64,000 nt of DNA from Anas platyrhynchos (lineage: Eukaryota; Chordata; Aves; Anseriformes; Anatidae): assembly GCF_047663525.1 (NCBI RefSeq), contig NC_092613.1, forward strand, positions 3,497,501 to 3,561,500, given 5' to 3'. This document shows, one piece after another, positions 54,201 to 64,000 of this stretch; the first letter of the stretch is position 1; the number at the start of each line of letters is the position of its first letter. The notes under the pieces were generated by a model. It saw only the letters and a list, made by a program, of their open reading frames with translations. It searched no databases and had not been told where the DNA came from. The position numbers and the translations under genes are program-made.

Positions 54201-55097
54201 CTCCTGGAGCCCCAAGGCGATGGGCAGGGAACGATCCTTCAGCCTGATGCAATTAGGCCCTAACTGATTAGGGGAAAGGACGTGAGCCACCAAGAAATTG
54301 CCACCCTCAGAAGGGTCGGATCAGTGCCGGACTGGTGACAATAACGACGAGGATGTAAGGGCTCAGAGAGCTGCTGCCGGGCTCTCCCGGTGCACAGCAG
54401 CTGGGACAAGACCGAGCTTTTCCCCGTGCCTTCTCCCCGCCTTTCCCAAAGCCACACCACCACCTTCTGGCGATCTCCTTCGCTGCACCGCCGCGCTCCC
54501 ACCCCGCCTTAACTAGGGCAGCAGAGCCTGAAGTCCACCAGGACTCCTGGACAGCCTTCAAAACAGCACACCGAAGCCGGCGGAGCGTTTCAGCTCCTTT
54601 CCATCGCTTCAGCCCATGATTTATTAGAGCAATTAAGTGCCTCGCTGGCGCTTGGTGCACAACCCGCACTGCCTGCTGCAGCGGAGCAATTCACCGTCCT
54701 GCAAGGGAGGTTAAGGCTAAATGAGGAGCACAAAGAGACCGAGCGCTTGCGAACACGGCTGGGGGAAAGCTCTGGGGCTTCACGGGCTGCCCTGGCACTT
54801 GCTGCCAGCACGGGGATGAATCCCGCGGCTCTGAGCTGCCTCCTGGGGGGCTCCCAGCCCCGTGTGCTGCTTGCCCGCAGCAGCGGCCCCACGGCCACCT
54901 CCTCTGCTGCCGGCCCGGCCTCAGGCACATGGGGCACACAGCGGGGCCGCCCTTGGCACAGCCGCCACACGCCGCGTCCCCAGCCCGGTGAGGGCTGTGC
55001 GGGGCCTGCTCTGTGCTGGGCTGCCTGCCCGCGGCCTGGCATTACAGGAACCACGCTCTGGAGGGGCCCACATCAGGCGAGAGCTGTGCGGAGCCCC
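51271..55097. other. Intergenic between divergent LMOD1 and TIMM17A
   Basis: 3.8 kb with no recognisable gene. About 52080-52900 has the look of an old, diverged interspersed repeat, which I cannot name. 53335-53465 is a GGCACAGC/GGCATGGC pentamer array. The rest appears unique. Confidence 0.5.
53335..53465. repeat. Degenerate CAGCACGGCA pentamer array
   Basis: CAGCACAGCACGGCACGGTG-type words in tandem for about 130 bp. The motif family is the same as at 2428, 21417 and 21880. Confidence 0.8.
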
Positions 55098-55861
55098 GAC
55101 CTGCACCTGGGGCGCACCTGGGGCGCAATAACCCCAAGCAGAACTACAGGCTGGGAGATGAGTGGTTGGAGAGCTGCCAGGCAGAGAAGGACCTGGGAGT
55201 GATGGTGGACAGTCGGCTGAATATGAGCCAGCAGTGTGCTCAGGTGGCCAAGAAGGCCAACGGCATCCTGGCTTGTATCAGAAACACTGTGACCAGCAGG
55301 GCTAGGGAGGTGATCGTCCCCCTGTACTCGGCTCTGGTGAGGCCGCACCTCGAGTACTGTGTTCAGTTTTGGGCCCCTCGCTACAAGAAGGACATCGAGG
55401 TGCTTGAGCGGGTCCAGAGAAGGGCGACGAAGCTGGTGAGGGGCCGGGAGAACAAGTCCTATGAGGAGCGGCTGAGGGAGCTGGGCTTGTTCAGCCTGGA
55501 GAAGAGGAGGCTCAGGGGTGACCTTATTGCTCTGTATAAGTACATTAAAGGAGGCTGTAGTGAGGTGGGGGTTGGCCTGTTCTCCCATGTGCCTGGTGAC
55601 AGGACGAGGGGGAATGGGCTAAAGTTACGCCAGGGGAGTTTTAGGTTAGATGTTAGGAAGAATTTCTTTACTGAAAGGGTTGTTAGGCACTGGAATGGGC
55701 TGCCCAGGGAGGTGGTGGAGTCACCATCCCTGGAAGTCTTCAAAAGACGTTTAGATGTAGAGCTTAGGGATATGGTTTAGTGGGGACTGTTAGTGTTAGG
55801 TCAGAGGTTGGACTCGATGATCTTGAGGTCTCTTCCAACCTAGAAATTCTGTGATTCTGTG
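55098..55861 (+). mobile_element. CR1 LINE, 5'-truncated 3' end
   Basis: Non-LTR retrotransposon fragment. The frame 55124-55780 encodes the C-terminal part of ORF2, downstream of the reverse-transcriptase core: [85 protein letters not shown] and [13 protein letters not shown], then stop. A short 3' UTR ends in two copies of the octamer ATTCTGTG, the hallmark of avian CR1. The frame is unbroken over about 215 codons, so the copy is fairly young. ACCTGGGG at 55116-55123 and 55862-55869 could be a target-site duplication, although CR1 often lacks one. The polymerase active-site region is missing, so it cannot be autonomous. Confidence 0.95.
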
Positions 55862-55869
55862 ACCTGGGG

Positions 55870-56061
55870 ACACCGGGGAGCCGCAGCCCTCCACCGGCCC
55901 CGGTACCGCCGCCCCCTCAGCCCTCAGCCGCACACGCGCAGCCACCTCAGCGCCCCTTAGTCCCGCCCCCCGCCTCCCATTGGAGGATCGGCCGGAGGGG
56001 CGTTGCGGCGGGCCAATCGCGCGGTGGGGGGGGGCGGGCGCGGCCGGCGGCGCGTGCGAAG
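55870..56061 (+). promoter_or_regulatory. TIMM17A: TIMM17A CpG-island promoter
   Basis: GC-rich, no TATA box. It has an inverted CCAAT (ATTGG, 55979-55983), a direct CCAAT (56013-56017) and GC boxes (CCCGCCCCCC near 55963). The CR1 tail ends directly upstream. Confidence 0.65.
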
Positions 56062-59000
56062 ATGGAGGAGTACGCGCGAGAGCCCTGGTGAGCGGCCGGG
56101 CGCGGGAAGGGCGCGTGCGGGGCTTTGGCGGGCTCGGGGCTCGCGCGTCAGGAGGGAGAAGGGGGAGGGGGGGGAGGGAGCGGGGGGGGCTCGGGCGGCG
56201 GGAAGGGAGGGGGGAGGGGGGGGGGAGGTGACCTTGGAGGCGCCGCCATGGCCGCCTCACAGCCCGGCCGTGGCCGCCCAGCCCGTCCCAACGCCTGCCC
56301 GCTGTGTCTGAGCAGAAATGGCTCCTCACTGCCCACCTCAGCCTCCCCTGTCCCAGCTCCATGGTGTCCCCTCGGCTCCTGTCGCTGTCCCCAGAGAGCA
56401 GAGCTCAGCGCCTGCCCCCCCCCCCGCTCCCCGTGAGGGAGCTGCAGGCCGCCATGAGGCCTCCCCTCAGCCTCTGTGTCGAACAAACCCTCAGCTCCTC
56501 CTCATGTCTTCCCCTCAGGCCCCTCACCACCTCTTTTCCCGGCTGCTGGGGCCCCACCCCACATTTCACCCCATTACCTGCTTTTCGCCCCGTTATCTCC
56601 ATCCCCCAAAGCCCCATCCTTAAAGCCAGGGAAAGATGTAACAGTAACATTAAGCTTGATAAGTGCCGAATTAATAATGGAATAACCTCTTTTATTCTCT
56701 TCTGATTCTCCCCACTGCCGAGGTTGAGAACTGCCGGGGCTGTGGGGTGTTTTGTGTCAGCTTTCCGATGCGTCCGGCGCCTGTCTGAGTTGAAAGGCGC
56801 TGACGTGAGGTAGCAGGGCTGGCAGCAAAGGCGTTTCCTCGTTCAAAAGCTGCTCCTGTGGAGGCTTGGAGGGTAGTTTAAGAGGAAAATTAAGTACCCC
56901 AAAGGCAACAACTAATGAGCTTTACCTCTGAAGGAGGGTTAAAGATGGAAAAAATCTAGGAGAGCACTCCGTGATTGGGGTCTAATTAGTGAAGCTTCTG
57001 TAGAGAACAGTCACAGTTTGCTAAATTGGAATTCTTTGACCTTGTGGGTAAAGGAAGACCACTTTACATAATCTATTTAGATTTCCAGAAAGCCTTTTAA
57101 CAGGATCGCTCTTAACAAGCGAACAAAGGCAGAGTTGTGATGAGATGTTTTATTCATAACAGTAGATCAAAATCTGGACAGGAGGCACAGAGAGAAGAAA
57201 AAACGCTGAGAAGAACGAGACGGTCGCTTTTCATCTTGGCAGATCTGACAACAGCGTGCCCGCAACTCTTCCTGATCATTGCTCGTGGGAAATAGGGGGC
57301 TTTGTAGGAGGAAAAGAAAGTATAAAACGGGGCTAAATTATTTAATTTCATCAAAACTGGAGGGGATTTGTTAGGAATGTGAGATGAAAGCTCGTGCCAG
57401 GCAGGGCAGTAGAAAGGAAGGGTGCTGCCTGGTGGGAGGTGTCCCCTCGTTCCACCTCTGGCTGCTGTCTGCATCGGTGTGGGTTTGGGCCCGGAGGCAG
57501 CTGGTGGTGGTGGCGTGGGTGGGATCCTGGTGCCCCCACAAAAACGAGTGACTCTGACCCGAAATCAACGTGCGAAGCAGCGTCACGTGCGAGCCAGCAA
57601 TTCACCTTTGCTCTGCTGTGCAGAGCTGGTGCCACCACCTCACTGTGGGGACTGCACAGATGGGGAACGGGAACGGGTCGGGAAGGGGTCGTGGGAGTGA
57701 GAAAGCAGCCTGGGGCGGCCTCTAGGCAGAGGGAACAAAAAATTGTATTTTTTTGCAGGAAGCAAATGAAAACCCGTGACAAAATACGCAGTGTAGCAGG
57801 TGGTCAGGGGAAAAGAGGAGCTGTGTTTCCTTCCTTTCGGCAAAGAGCTTTTACATATCCTGTGGAACAGGAAAGTGGCGGATCCAGAGCAGGTGGATGG
57901 AGATGTGCTCTCATGTGCGGGACCGCGGAGCTGGGTGCTGCAGGGAGCTCTCAGGAGCAGAAGCACTGGATCCAGAGGGAGATCAGAAAAGCGCACTGAT
58001 ACCCACATCTGTGATGGCTCTCAGTGCAGGATTTGCTAACCTGAACACGGGGCTTGCCATCGGGTCCGGCTTTGTGAGCGTGCACCTTGCCGCAGTCTGC
58101 TTTCTGCTCGGCTTGCTGGGGATTGCCTGTGCAGCAGCTGTGGCTGTCAGGTTTTGCTGTAAGATGAAAGAAGCAGAATAACTCCGTGCATACACTGCAA
58201 AAATTCCCAGCAGCGGCAGCATGGCTAATTGCAGGCTGGTCCTCGCCCAGCTCGGGAGGTGTTTGGTGACAGAATTACAGGGCAGCGGGCTGCAGAGGAC
58301 AGCAAACCCCAAATTAGAGCCCAGCTCTCCATGGTCGGAAGCCTTTGCTGGGGGGAAGGTGCCTGTTCCTGCGCTCCGTGAGGCTGCAGGCTTGGCCCCG
58401 CCGCCTAGCGCTGCGTGAGCGTTCCTGGGGTTTGTGTTAATGAACTTCAAAGGCCCAGGATGCATCGGAAAAACCTTTCCAGTTTAACAAAAGATGACTT
58501 TGAAGTCTCCCATTCAAATAAGCAGAACTAACAAAAAGTGTGAGTAACTCCGGAAAGCAGCGTTTTGTTCTCCTGTGGGCTGAGTCTCGTTTGAATTTGC
58601 CACCTACGTTTTCTGTAGGTCGAGATGAGAACGAGAAGAGTGAATTCCGAGTTATTTACACTACACAAGTAGGGCAGAGCTGACTGTAGCTGGAATTGTG
58701 CAGACGTTTTCCATGATGGATTCGCGTCTTGGTGCCACATGAGAGGAGTTCAAACAGCTCTTTGTGGAGCTGGCGCTGCCCATGGAGGCAGGGTGTTGGG
58801 CTCTGGGTGACCGTGAGCTCGTGTCACTGCACACCTGCGCGTGCCTGGTTTTGGGTACCGGGACATTCGTTCGGATGGGGAATTTCCTACAGGAATGCAC
58901 CGGATGGTCGAGTGGAGGATCCCTCAGTTACTCACGCAGGGTGACGTGATGCAGCATTGCATTTTCATCTCTGTTTTTCGTTACAGTCCCTGGAGGATCG

Positions 59001-62000
59001 TGGATGACTGCGGAGGTGCTTTCACGATGGGAGCGATAGGAGGTGGCATTTTTCAAGCTATCAAGGGGTTCAGAAATTCCCCAGTGGTAAGTCAAACCAT
59101 TTGAGAAGTGCAGTAAGAGCTCAACCCTGCTTCCTCTGTCCGTCAGCAGTGAAACTGGGTAGCAGAAGGTGAGGTGGAGGAAATCCTTGTCCACAGAGTG
59201 GGACTGATGAACAGGCTGCGTGTCAATAATCCAGACCACGAGTGTCCATCGGGTGAATGGCTCAGCATCCAGAGGGGGCCGTCATCTGTCTGGGTTAAAG
59301 TTCTGCCTTCCCCCTTTCCACTGACGGCAGCAGTGGGGCTCTGGCAGCTGGCTGCCCTCCCTGGGTGAGGGGCATCTCTCTTCAGGATAGGAAAGAATGG
59401 GGACAGCAAAATGTGTCCCTCAGCTGAGTTTCTACCTTTGGTCCTGGCTGCTGCACGTAAAGAAGCAGAGCCTGGGTTGTTCTTCCTCATCCGCCCTGTC
59501 CCTCTGCCTTTCTTTAAGAAACTGGAAGACTCAAAGAAAAAATCTTCTTCAGATTTATATTAGGGAGTGTTACTTTCTGTAACTAATCACTTATTTAAAT
59601 ACTAGTGTTTTTTAACAACTGGATTTATTTGAAAGGCAATTTCAGTTTAAATGCAGAAGTGTGCGTAGACATGGGAGTTCAAGTTTAGGCAACACTAGTC
59701 AGTGGTGTTCACTTTCAAGTTTTCTGCAAAAGTTTTACCACAAACATGTTGTACAGATGTCTGATAAAAATAAGATCCAACTTCTACTTGAACATTGTAA
59801 AACGTTCCACTGGCTTTTATAGAAAAGACTTAAAAGGGATGAAAGGTGTTTTATCAGAGGGTAGTTTTTGCTGTTACTATGTGACAATTTAATTGCCTAA
59901 ATCTTCTTAATAAACTGTCAGTTTCATGTAAATTTTGTAAATAAAATTAAATAACTTTTCCAAAACTAGTCAGATCCTGCAGATACTTAACAGGAATAGG
60001 TTTATGTGCTTAACCACGTTTAAAATTTGTGTGAGACTTGTTAAGTGAGCGTATCCACACTTCTCAGTGCTTGTATCTAAAACAAAACTTGAGTGTTCCC
60101 AGTGCGCTTTAAATCTTTCAAAGTATTGGAAATGCATAGTAGTTATTGTTGAAATTCCTGGATGACATTTACTATTTGACACAGAAGGCTCAGAAGCACC
60201 TTTTAAACTTGAATTGCGTGCTCCTCTTGGCTACTGAGACTGCGCTGGTGAGGAGGGGAATAACTGCTCCAGCTGACCAGCAGGAGTGGCTGAGTTTGGG
60301 CCACCTGCTGGGGTTGCTGCTGCCAGCCGTGCCTGCAGCTTCTGGTGAAAAATAGCGCTGATAGAAACGTGGTGTTACAGCGTGCAGTTCTCTGACACAG
60401 CCCTGTGGTGCTCCTCCAGGTGGATTTCTGTGTTCTCCACAGTCTCCTTCCTGCAGTTGCGTGCACCCAATGTTGCTGTTTGCTGGTGTCAAACTGGGGG
60501 GAGTGGTTGGGCATCAGATAGGAAGAAAAAATTATATCTGTGACAAATAAATGTGCTTATCTTGCTAAAGGTGTTACGTTACATGTCTCATTCAACTCCC
60601 ACCACACCCACCAAACAAACCTTGAACTTAAAGCCTTTAAGGTGATGTCTGCTGGCTGTACGTTGGTTTCGTAGCTTCCAGGTATATTGCAAAGGCATGA
60701 CAAATAGTAAAATATCCGTAAAAATGCATTTTCTGTCAGCTCCTGATCACGGCCATTGAAGGTGCTTAGAAGTAGGTTGGGCCTGGGGCACGTTTGGGTG
60801 ATCGCAGTCATTTTGGCTGTCAGGCTTCGTTCTTACATTCTGTCATTCTCTTCTGTTGTAGGGGGTAAACCACCGACTGCGGGGAAGTCTGACAGCTATT
60901 AAAACAAGAGCTCCACAACTGGGAGGTAACTAATTTTGTGTTGATGTTGCCATCATCTTTCCATGGACTGTTTGGGAATACCAAACACCCAGTTTGGGAA
61001 TATAACGTGATGGAAGCGCAGGGACACCTGAGCTGCCTTCCAGCAGGCCAGATGCATTTCACCAGGGTTTGTTAGTCCAAGCAGAAAATAAATATGGTTC
61101 TGTTGCATCCAGAATTAGTTTTGGTGTGGAGGAAACATGCTTGTGCTCCTGGAGTGATAAACCAGAGTTAATCATTTTGTCATATTTGAGCCAGTTCTGT
61201 GCAGAGCTGCCTGCGAGCCTGTGCCTTGTGTGCATGGCTTTAAAGTAATGAACTTCACTCATCAGGAGAAATCATCAGACATGGAGAAACAGTGAAATAG
61301 GTGGGTGGATCTGGCTGGGATTTCAGATTTCCTCTAAGGTCAGCTAGGTACATTTCAGTCTTTTTTTTTTTTTTCTTTTTGTAGTGAATGTTGTGCACAA
61401 ATGTCTGTAATCACAAACCGGCTGCTTGAGTTAAAATGACATTATGAGCTCTTAAAGGTGGTTCAGCATTAAAGTGAGTAAGCCTAAGGATCTGCTCTGT
61501 GCCATTATGCAGAAGGAGAAAATGGGAGAGTGATGTTGAGCAGGGGAATGTGTTGGCTGCAGAAGAACCTCTCAGAGAAACTGGGGCCACAGGCTGGAAA
61601 AACTCTACAGCCACAGCCTGAGGTGACCGCACAGAGAGAGGAATTCACCCTCCTGGTCCACATCTGATAGCAAGCTTTCAAAGGCATTAAGACACCTCCA
61701 GTTAATGAGAGTTGAACTTAATCTAAGGCACGCATTTTTCCCAAAATGAGCCTGGGGATGAGCATTCCTTTTCATTTATAATACCGGTTATTGTTAAATG
61801 ACTTTAGAATTTGCATTCTGAGAATTGTCACGTTCTGTTTACATCTGCCATACCGTATGGACCAGCTCTGACCTCCTGAGATGCCAGAAGTGGTGTTAGG
61901 ATAAGGTGCTAAATTACTCTGTTGTTCTCTGTGAGGAAATACGTTTAAAACGTTGTTTTTTTCCTATATGCTATTTTTTCCCTGAGCTATTCCGTCTTTA

Positions 62001-62925
62001 TTAGGATGCAGGTTCCATTATAATCACTGCTTGGTAACCTTTTTCTCATGAAATACTAATTAATGAGATTATATACAAAATATATGTGTATGTATAATGT
62101 GTGTGTGACTTGACAAGTTTAGAGTTTGTCTCAGTATTGATTTTGACCTATGTTTGGTTCTTGCTGAGATTGGATGTGTCTGAAAGTGTGCTAACACCAC
62201 ACCACCTCTTGATGATGTGACTGCAGTGTGGCTGCTTGCCTGCTTTCTCTAAACTGGTTTTGCCTTTTTTCCAACTTTCCAACAGGTAGCTTTGCTGTCT
62301 GGGGAGGTCTCTTCTCCATGATTGACTGCAGTATGGTCAGAATGAGAGGTAAAGAAGATCCATGGAATTCAATCACAAGCGGAGCCCTAACTGGAGCCAT
62401 ATTAGCTGCCAGAAGTAAGAAATTGAGCTCTTGGGAGCACAGTAATTGAAAAAGCTTCTGTATTCTAAATGTACAGTTCTCATCGTTACAGCGAAGCAGA
62501 ATTGTGTGATACCCAAACTGGAGTTTACTTTGTAAGAGAAATTGAAAGATAATCTTAGACTTTTGTCCTGTGCTTATGAAAGTAATAATTATGTTCTCAG
62601 ACATTACTGTTGTTCTTTTGTTTCCCTGAGGAAGGGGGAGAATTGCTTAGTAATTATCTCTTTATTGATGATACTAATGAGGCTTAATGAATGCAAAATG
62701 ACTGCTTCTGAGTCTGCCCATAGGAGAGATTATAACTATAGAAAGAGAATTACAATATGCAAAGTAATGCGCTGAAAAAAGAAAAAAGTGTTGTTTTGTA
62801 CTTTTTATTTTTAGATGGACCTGTTGCCATGGTTGGGTCTGCTGCAATGGGAGGAATTCTCCTAGCTTTAATTGAAGGAGCTGGTATTCTCTTAACAAGA
62901 TTTGCCTCCACACAGTTCCCTAATG
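56062..62925 (+). CDS. TIMM17A: Mitochondrial import inner membrane translocase subunit Tim17-A (last exon outside window)
   Basis: Core subunit of the TIM23 presequence translocase of the mitochondrial inner membrane. Exons: 56062-56087, 58987-59086, 60862-60925, 62286-62414 and 62815-62925; 430 nt, ending in phase 1, so the final exon (about 28 residues in human) lies beyond 64000. The protein runs [105 protein letters not shown]. It is a Tim17/22/23-fold protein with four membrane helices and GxxxG motifs. Cys9 (split by intron 1) and Cys78 correspond to the pair that forms the conserved Tim17 disulfide. The A paralogue is chosen over TIMM17B because LMOD1 is adjacent, as in human. Confidence 0.96.
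56088..58986 (+). other. TIMM17A: TIMM17A intron 1
   Basis: GGGGGA-rich low-complexity DNA at 56150-56230 directly after exon 1, then mostly unique sequence of falling GC content. It contains a 55-codon open frame with a membrane segment (58014-58181), listed separately. Confidence 0.5.
58014..58181 (+). CDS. Candidate small membrane-peptide ORF in TIMM17A intron 1 (hypothetical)
   Basis: A 55-residue frame starting [17 protein letters not shown] with purine at -3 and G at +4. It has one strongly hydrophobic segment ([20 protein letters not shown]) followed by a Cys/basic stop-transfer end ([10 protein letters not shown]). A good splice acceptor (TTTTTTTGCAG) ends near 57760, upstream. I recognise no family. 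The frame could be chance; it is listed because its hydrophobic pattern and start context are better than those of neighbouring random frames. Confidence 0.2.
   Translation: MALSAGFANLNTGLAIGSGFVSVHLAAVCFLLGLLGIACAAAVAVRFCCKMKEAE
59087..60861 (+). other. TIMM17A: TIMM17A intron 2
   Basis: AT-rich unique sequence (notably 59560-60180). No gene or nameable repeat is seen. Confidence 0.5.
60926..62285 (+). other. TIMM17A: TIMM17A intron 3
   Basis: AT-rich unique DNA with a T run at 61361-61380 and a TA/GT-rich stretch near 62065-62110. No gene is seen. Confidence 0.5.
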
Positions 62926-64000
62926 GTAAGGAGCCATCGCTGCAGTAGCACGAGGCTTTTATTATGCAGTCTTTACTAATGTACCTCTTCCAGTCATCAC
63001 TCTTATCATGGAGTAAATCTACTCAGCCAATTCCCAGCTTCTAAGGCTGTAAAAAGTGAAGGAAGAGCAGCACATTGGTGATGATGCAAGAGCTTTCCAG
63101 TGTTCTGTCTGTGGGATGACAGTTCTAGAGAAATCCACGTCTAAATGAAGGGGAAGATTGGCTGTCACTCAGCAACGTAAAGGCAGAGGAATGTGGAGCA
63201 CCTGGGGGTTTCCAGGCCCAGTGGGACGTGGGTCATTTCTGGGGCTTCAGAGGGTGGAGAAGATATTTGGGATTCGACTGAGCAAAATGTGCAGATGTGG
63301 GTAGTGTTACAGGAACAGGCGCCCCAGCCCCGTCCTGCTGACTCAGGCCCAAGCAGGATTTGTGGGTTCTTGCTGCTCCTTCCCACTGCGTGGCCGGGTG
63401 CTGTGGGGCTGAAAGCGAGGATGTCCACGTGCCAACGTGCCAGGTCGTGGATCTGGTCTTTTGCCCCGTCCCCCAGTACATCCACACAGCCCTGACACGT
63501 GGTGGCAGCAGTAGTTCAGGTGGCAGTGAGCAACACGCCAGGTTTGAGGGAATCGCAAGCAGCAAGTTGGGTGCGAGATGCAGGGGTTTTGGCAGGCTGG
63601 CTATGGTCCCTGTGCAGATGTGTGGGTAACCCTGGCTCACATGAGGAGGTAAAGATCAGCAGGCAGATGCAGAGGGCAGATGTCAAAGAGGGGTAGTGCT
63701 GGTGCTTTGTTTTTCCTTTTTAAAACCACTCCAAAACCTGTATCCCCCTCTTTTCCTAAGAAAAACAAGCTGAGATGTCAGTGAGCGGAGTCTGTAACCA
63801 TTTACATAAATACTTGGCTGGGTGAAACAATTAATATCTCCATTACCCCACCTTGTTTTGGGAGCAATACAGACAAAACCACTAGTGTTGAAAGGATTAG
63901 TGGCAAGCCACTAATTCCTGATAGGATTCCTCTCTCGGGTTTGTTCACTGACGTTCTTTGTTCAGTCTAAATTGTTACAATTTCTGTTCTTAATACCAGA
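62926..64000 (+). other. TIMM17A: TIMM17A intron 5 (partial)
   Basis: Starts with the GTAAGG donor. No match to the Tim17-A C-terminal exon occurs before the window ends. Confidence 0.55.

Noticed and set aside
1-64000. CRISPR arrays, bacterial operons, phage or integron features
   Set aside because: The sequence is vertebrate nuclear DNA. Its repeats are minisatellites without the spacer structure of CRISPR, and all genes are spliced or vertebrate-type.

Overview
This is vertebrate nuclear DNA, almost certainly from a bird and probably from a microchromosome. The evidence is: very high GC over the first ~38 kb, very short introns full of minisatellites, a CR1 LINE tail ending in the avian octamer (ATTCTGTG), and a gene set that matches human 1p13.3 and 1q32.1, which I recall sharing one microchromosome (chicken 26). 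The CR1 tail has a Galloanserae flavour, but I would not name a species. All coding genes were rebuilt exon by exon; phases close exactly in each one.

Layout. 1-17.6 kb is the human 1p13.3 block: first coding exon of SARS1 (-), complete 22-coding-exon ELAPOR1 (-), a reduced CFAP276 (+) head-to-head with ELAPOR1 across a ~0.4 kb promoter holding a perfect RFX X-box, then TMEM167B (-), whose second intron is a 2.7 kb minisatellite. 17.7-19.5 kb holds a tetranucleotide array and is the junction to the human 1q32.1 block: single-exon GPR25 (+), INAVA (+), SHISA4 (+), an unnamed two-exon Myb/SANT-domain gene (-), LMOD1 (-) with a 12 kb first intron, and TIMM17A (+), whose last exon lies beyond the window. 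A CR1 3' end sits about 200 bp upstream of TIMM17A.

The genes are not an operon or pathway. ELAPOR1, SHISA4, TMEM167B and GPR25 encode membrane proteins; CFAP276 is a ciliary microtubule inner protein; INAVA is an epithelial/innate-immune adaptor; LMOD1 nucleates smooth-muscle actin filaments; TIMM17A is part of the mitochondrial presequence translocase; SARS1 charges tRNA-Ser. Shared regulation is plausible only for the head-to-head pair ELAPOR1/CFAP276.

I found no dramatic new system. The items most worth checking are the synteny junction, the internally shortened CFAP276, the orphan TATA/GC-box segment between convergent genes, the Myb/SANT gene with three SUMO-type motifs, the GC-AG intron that splits the LMOD1 WH2 motif, a CArG/MEF2 candidate enhancer in LMOD1 intron 1, and the inverted AP-1/ARE pair in INAVA intron 1. 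The base composition shifts from GC-rich, compact DNA on the left to AT-richer, looser DNA on the right.
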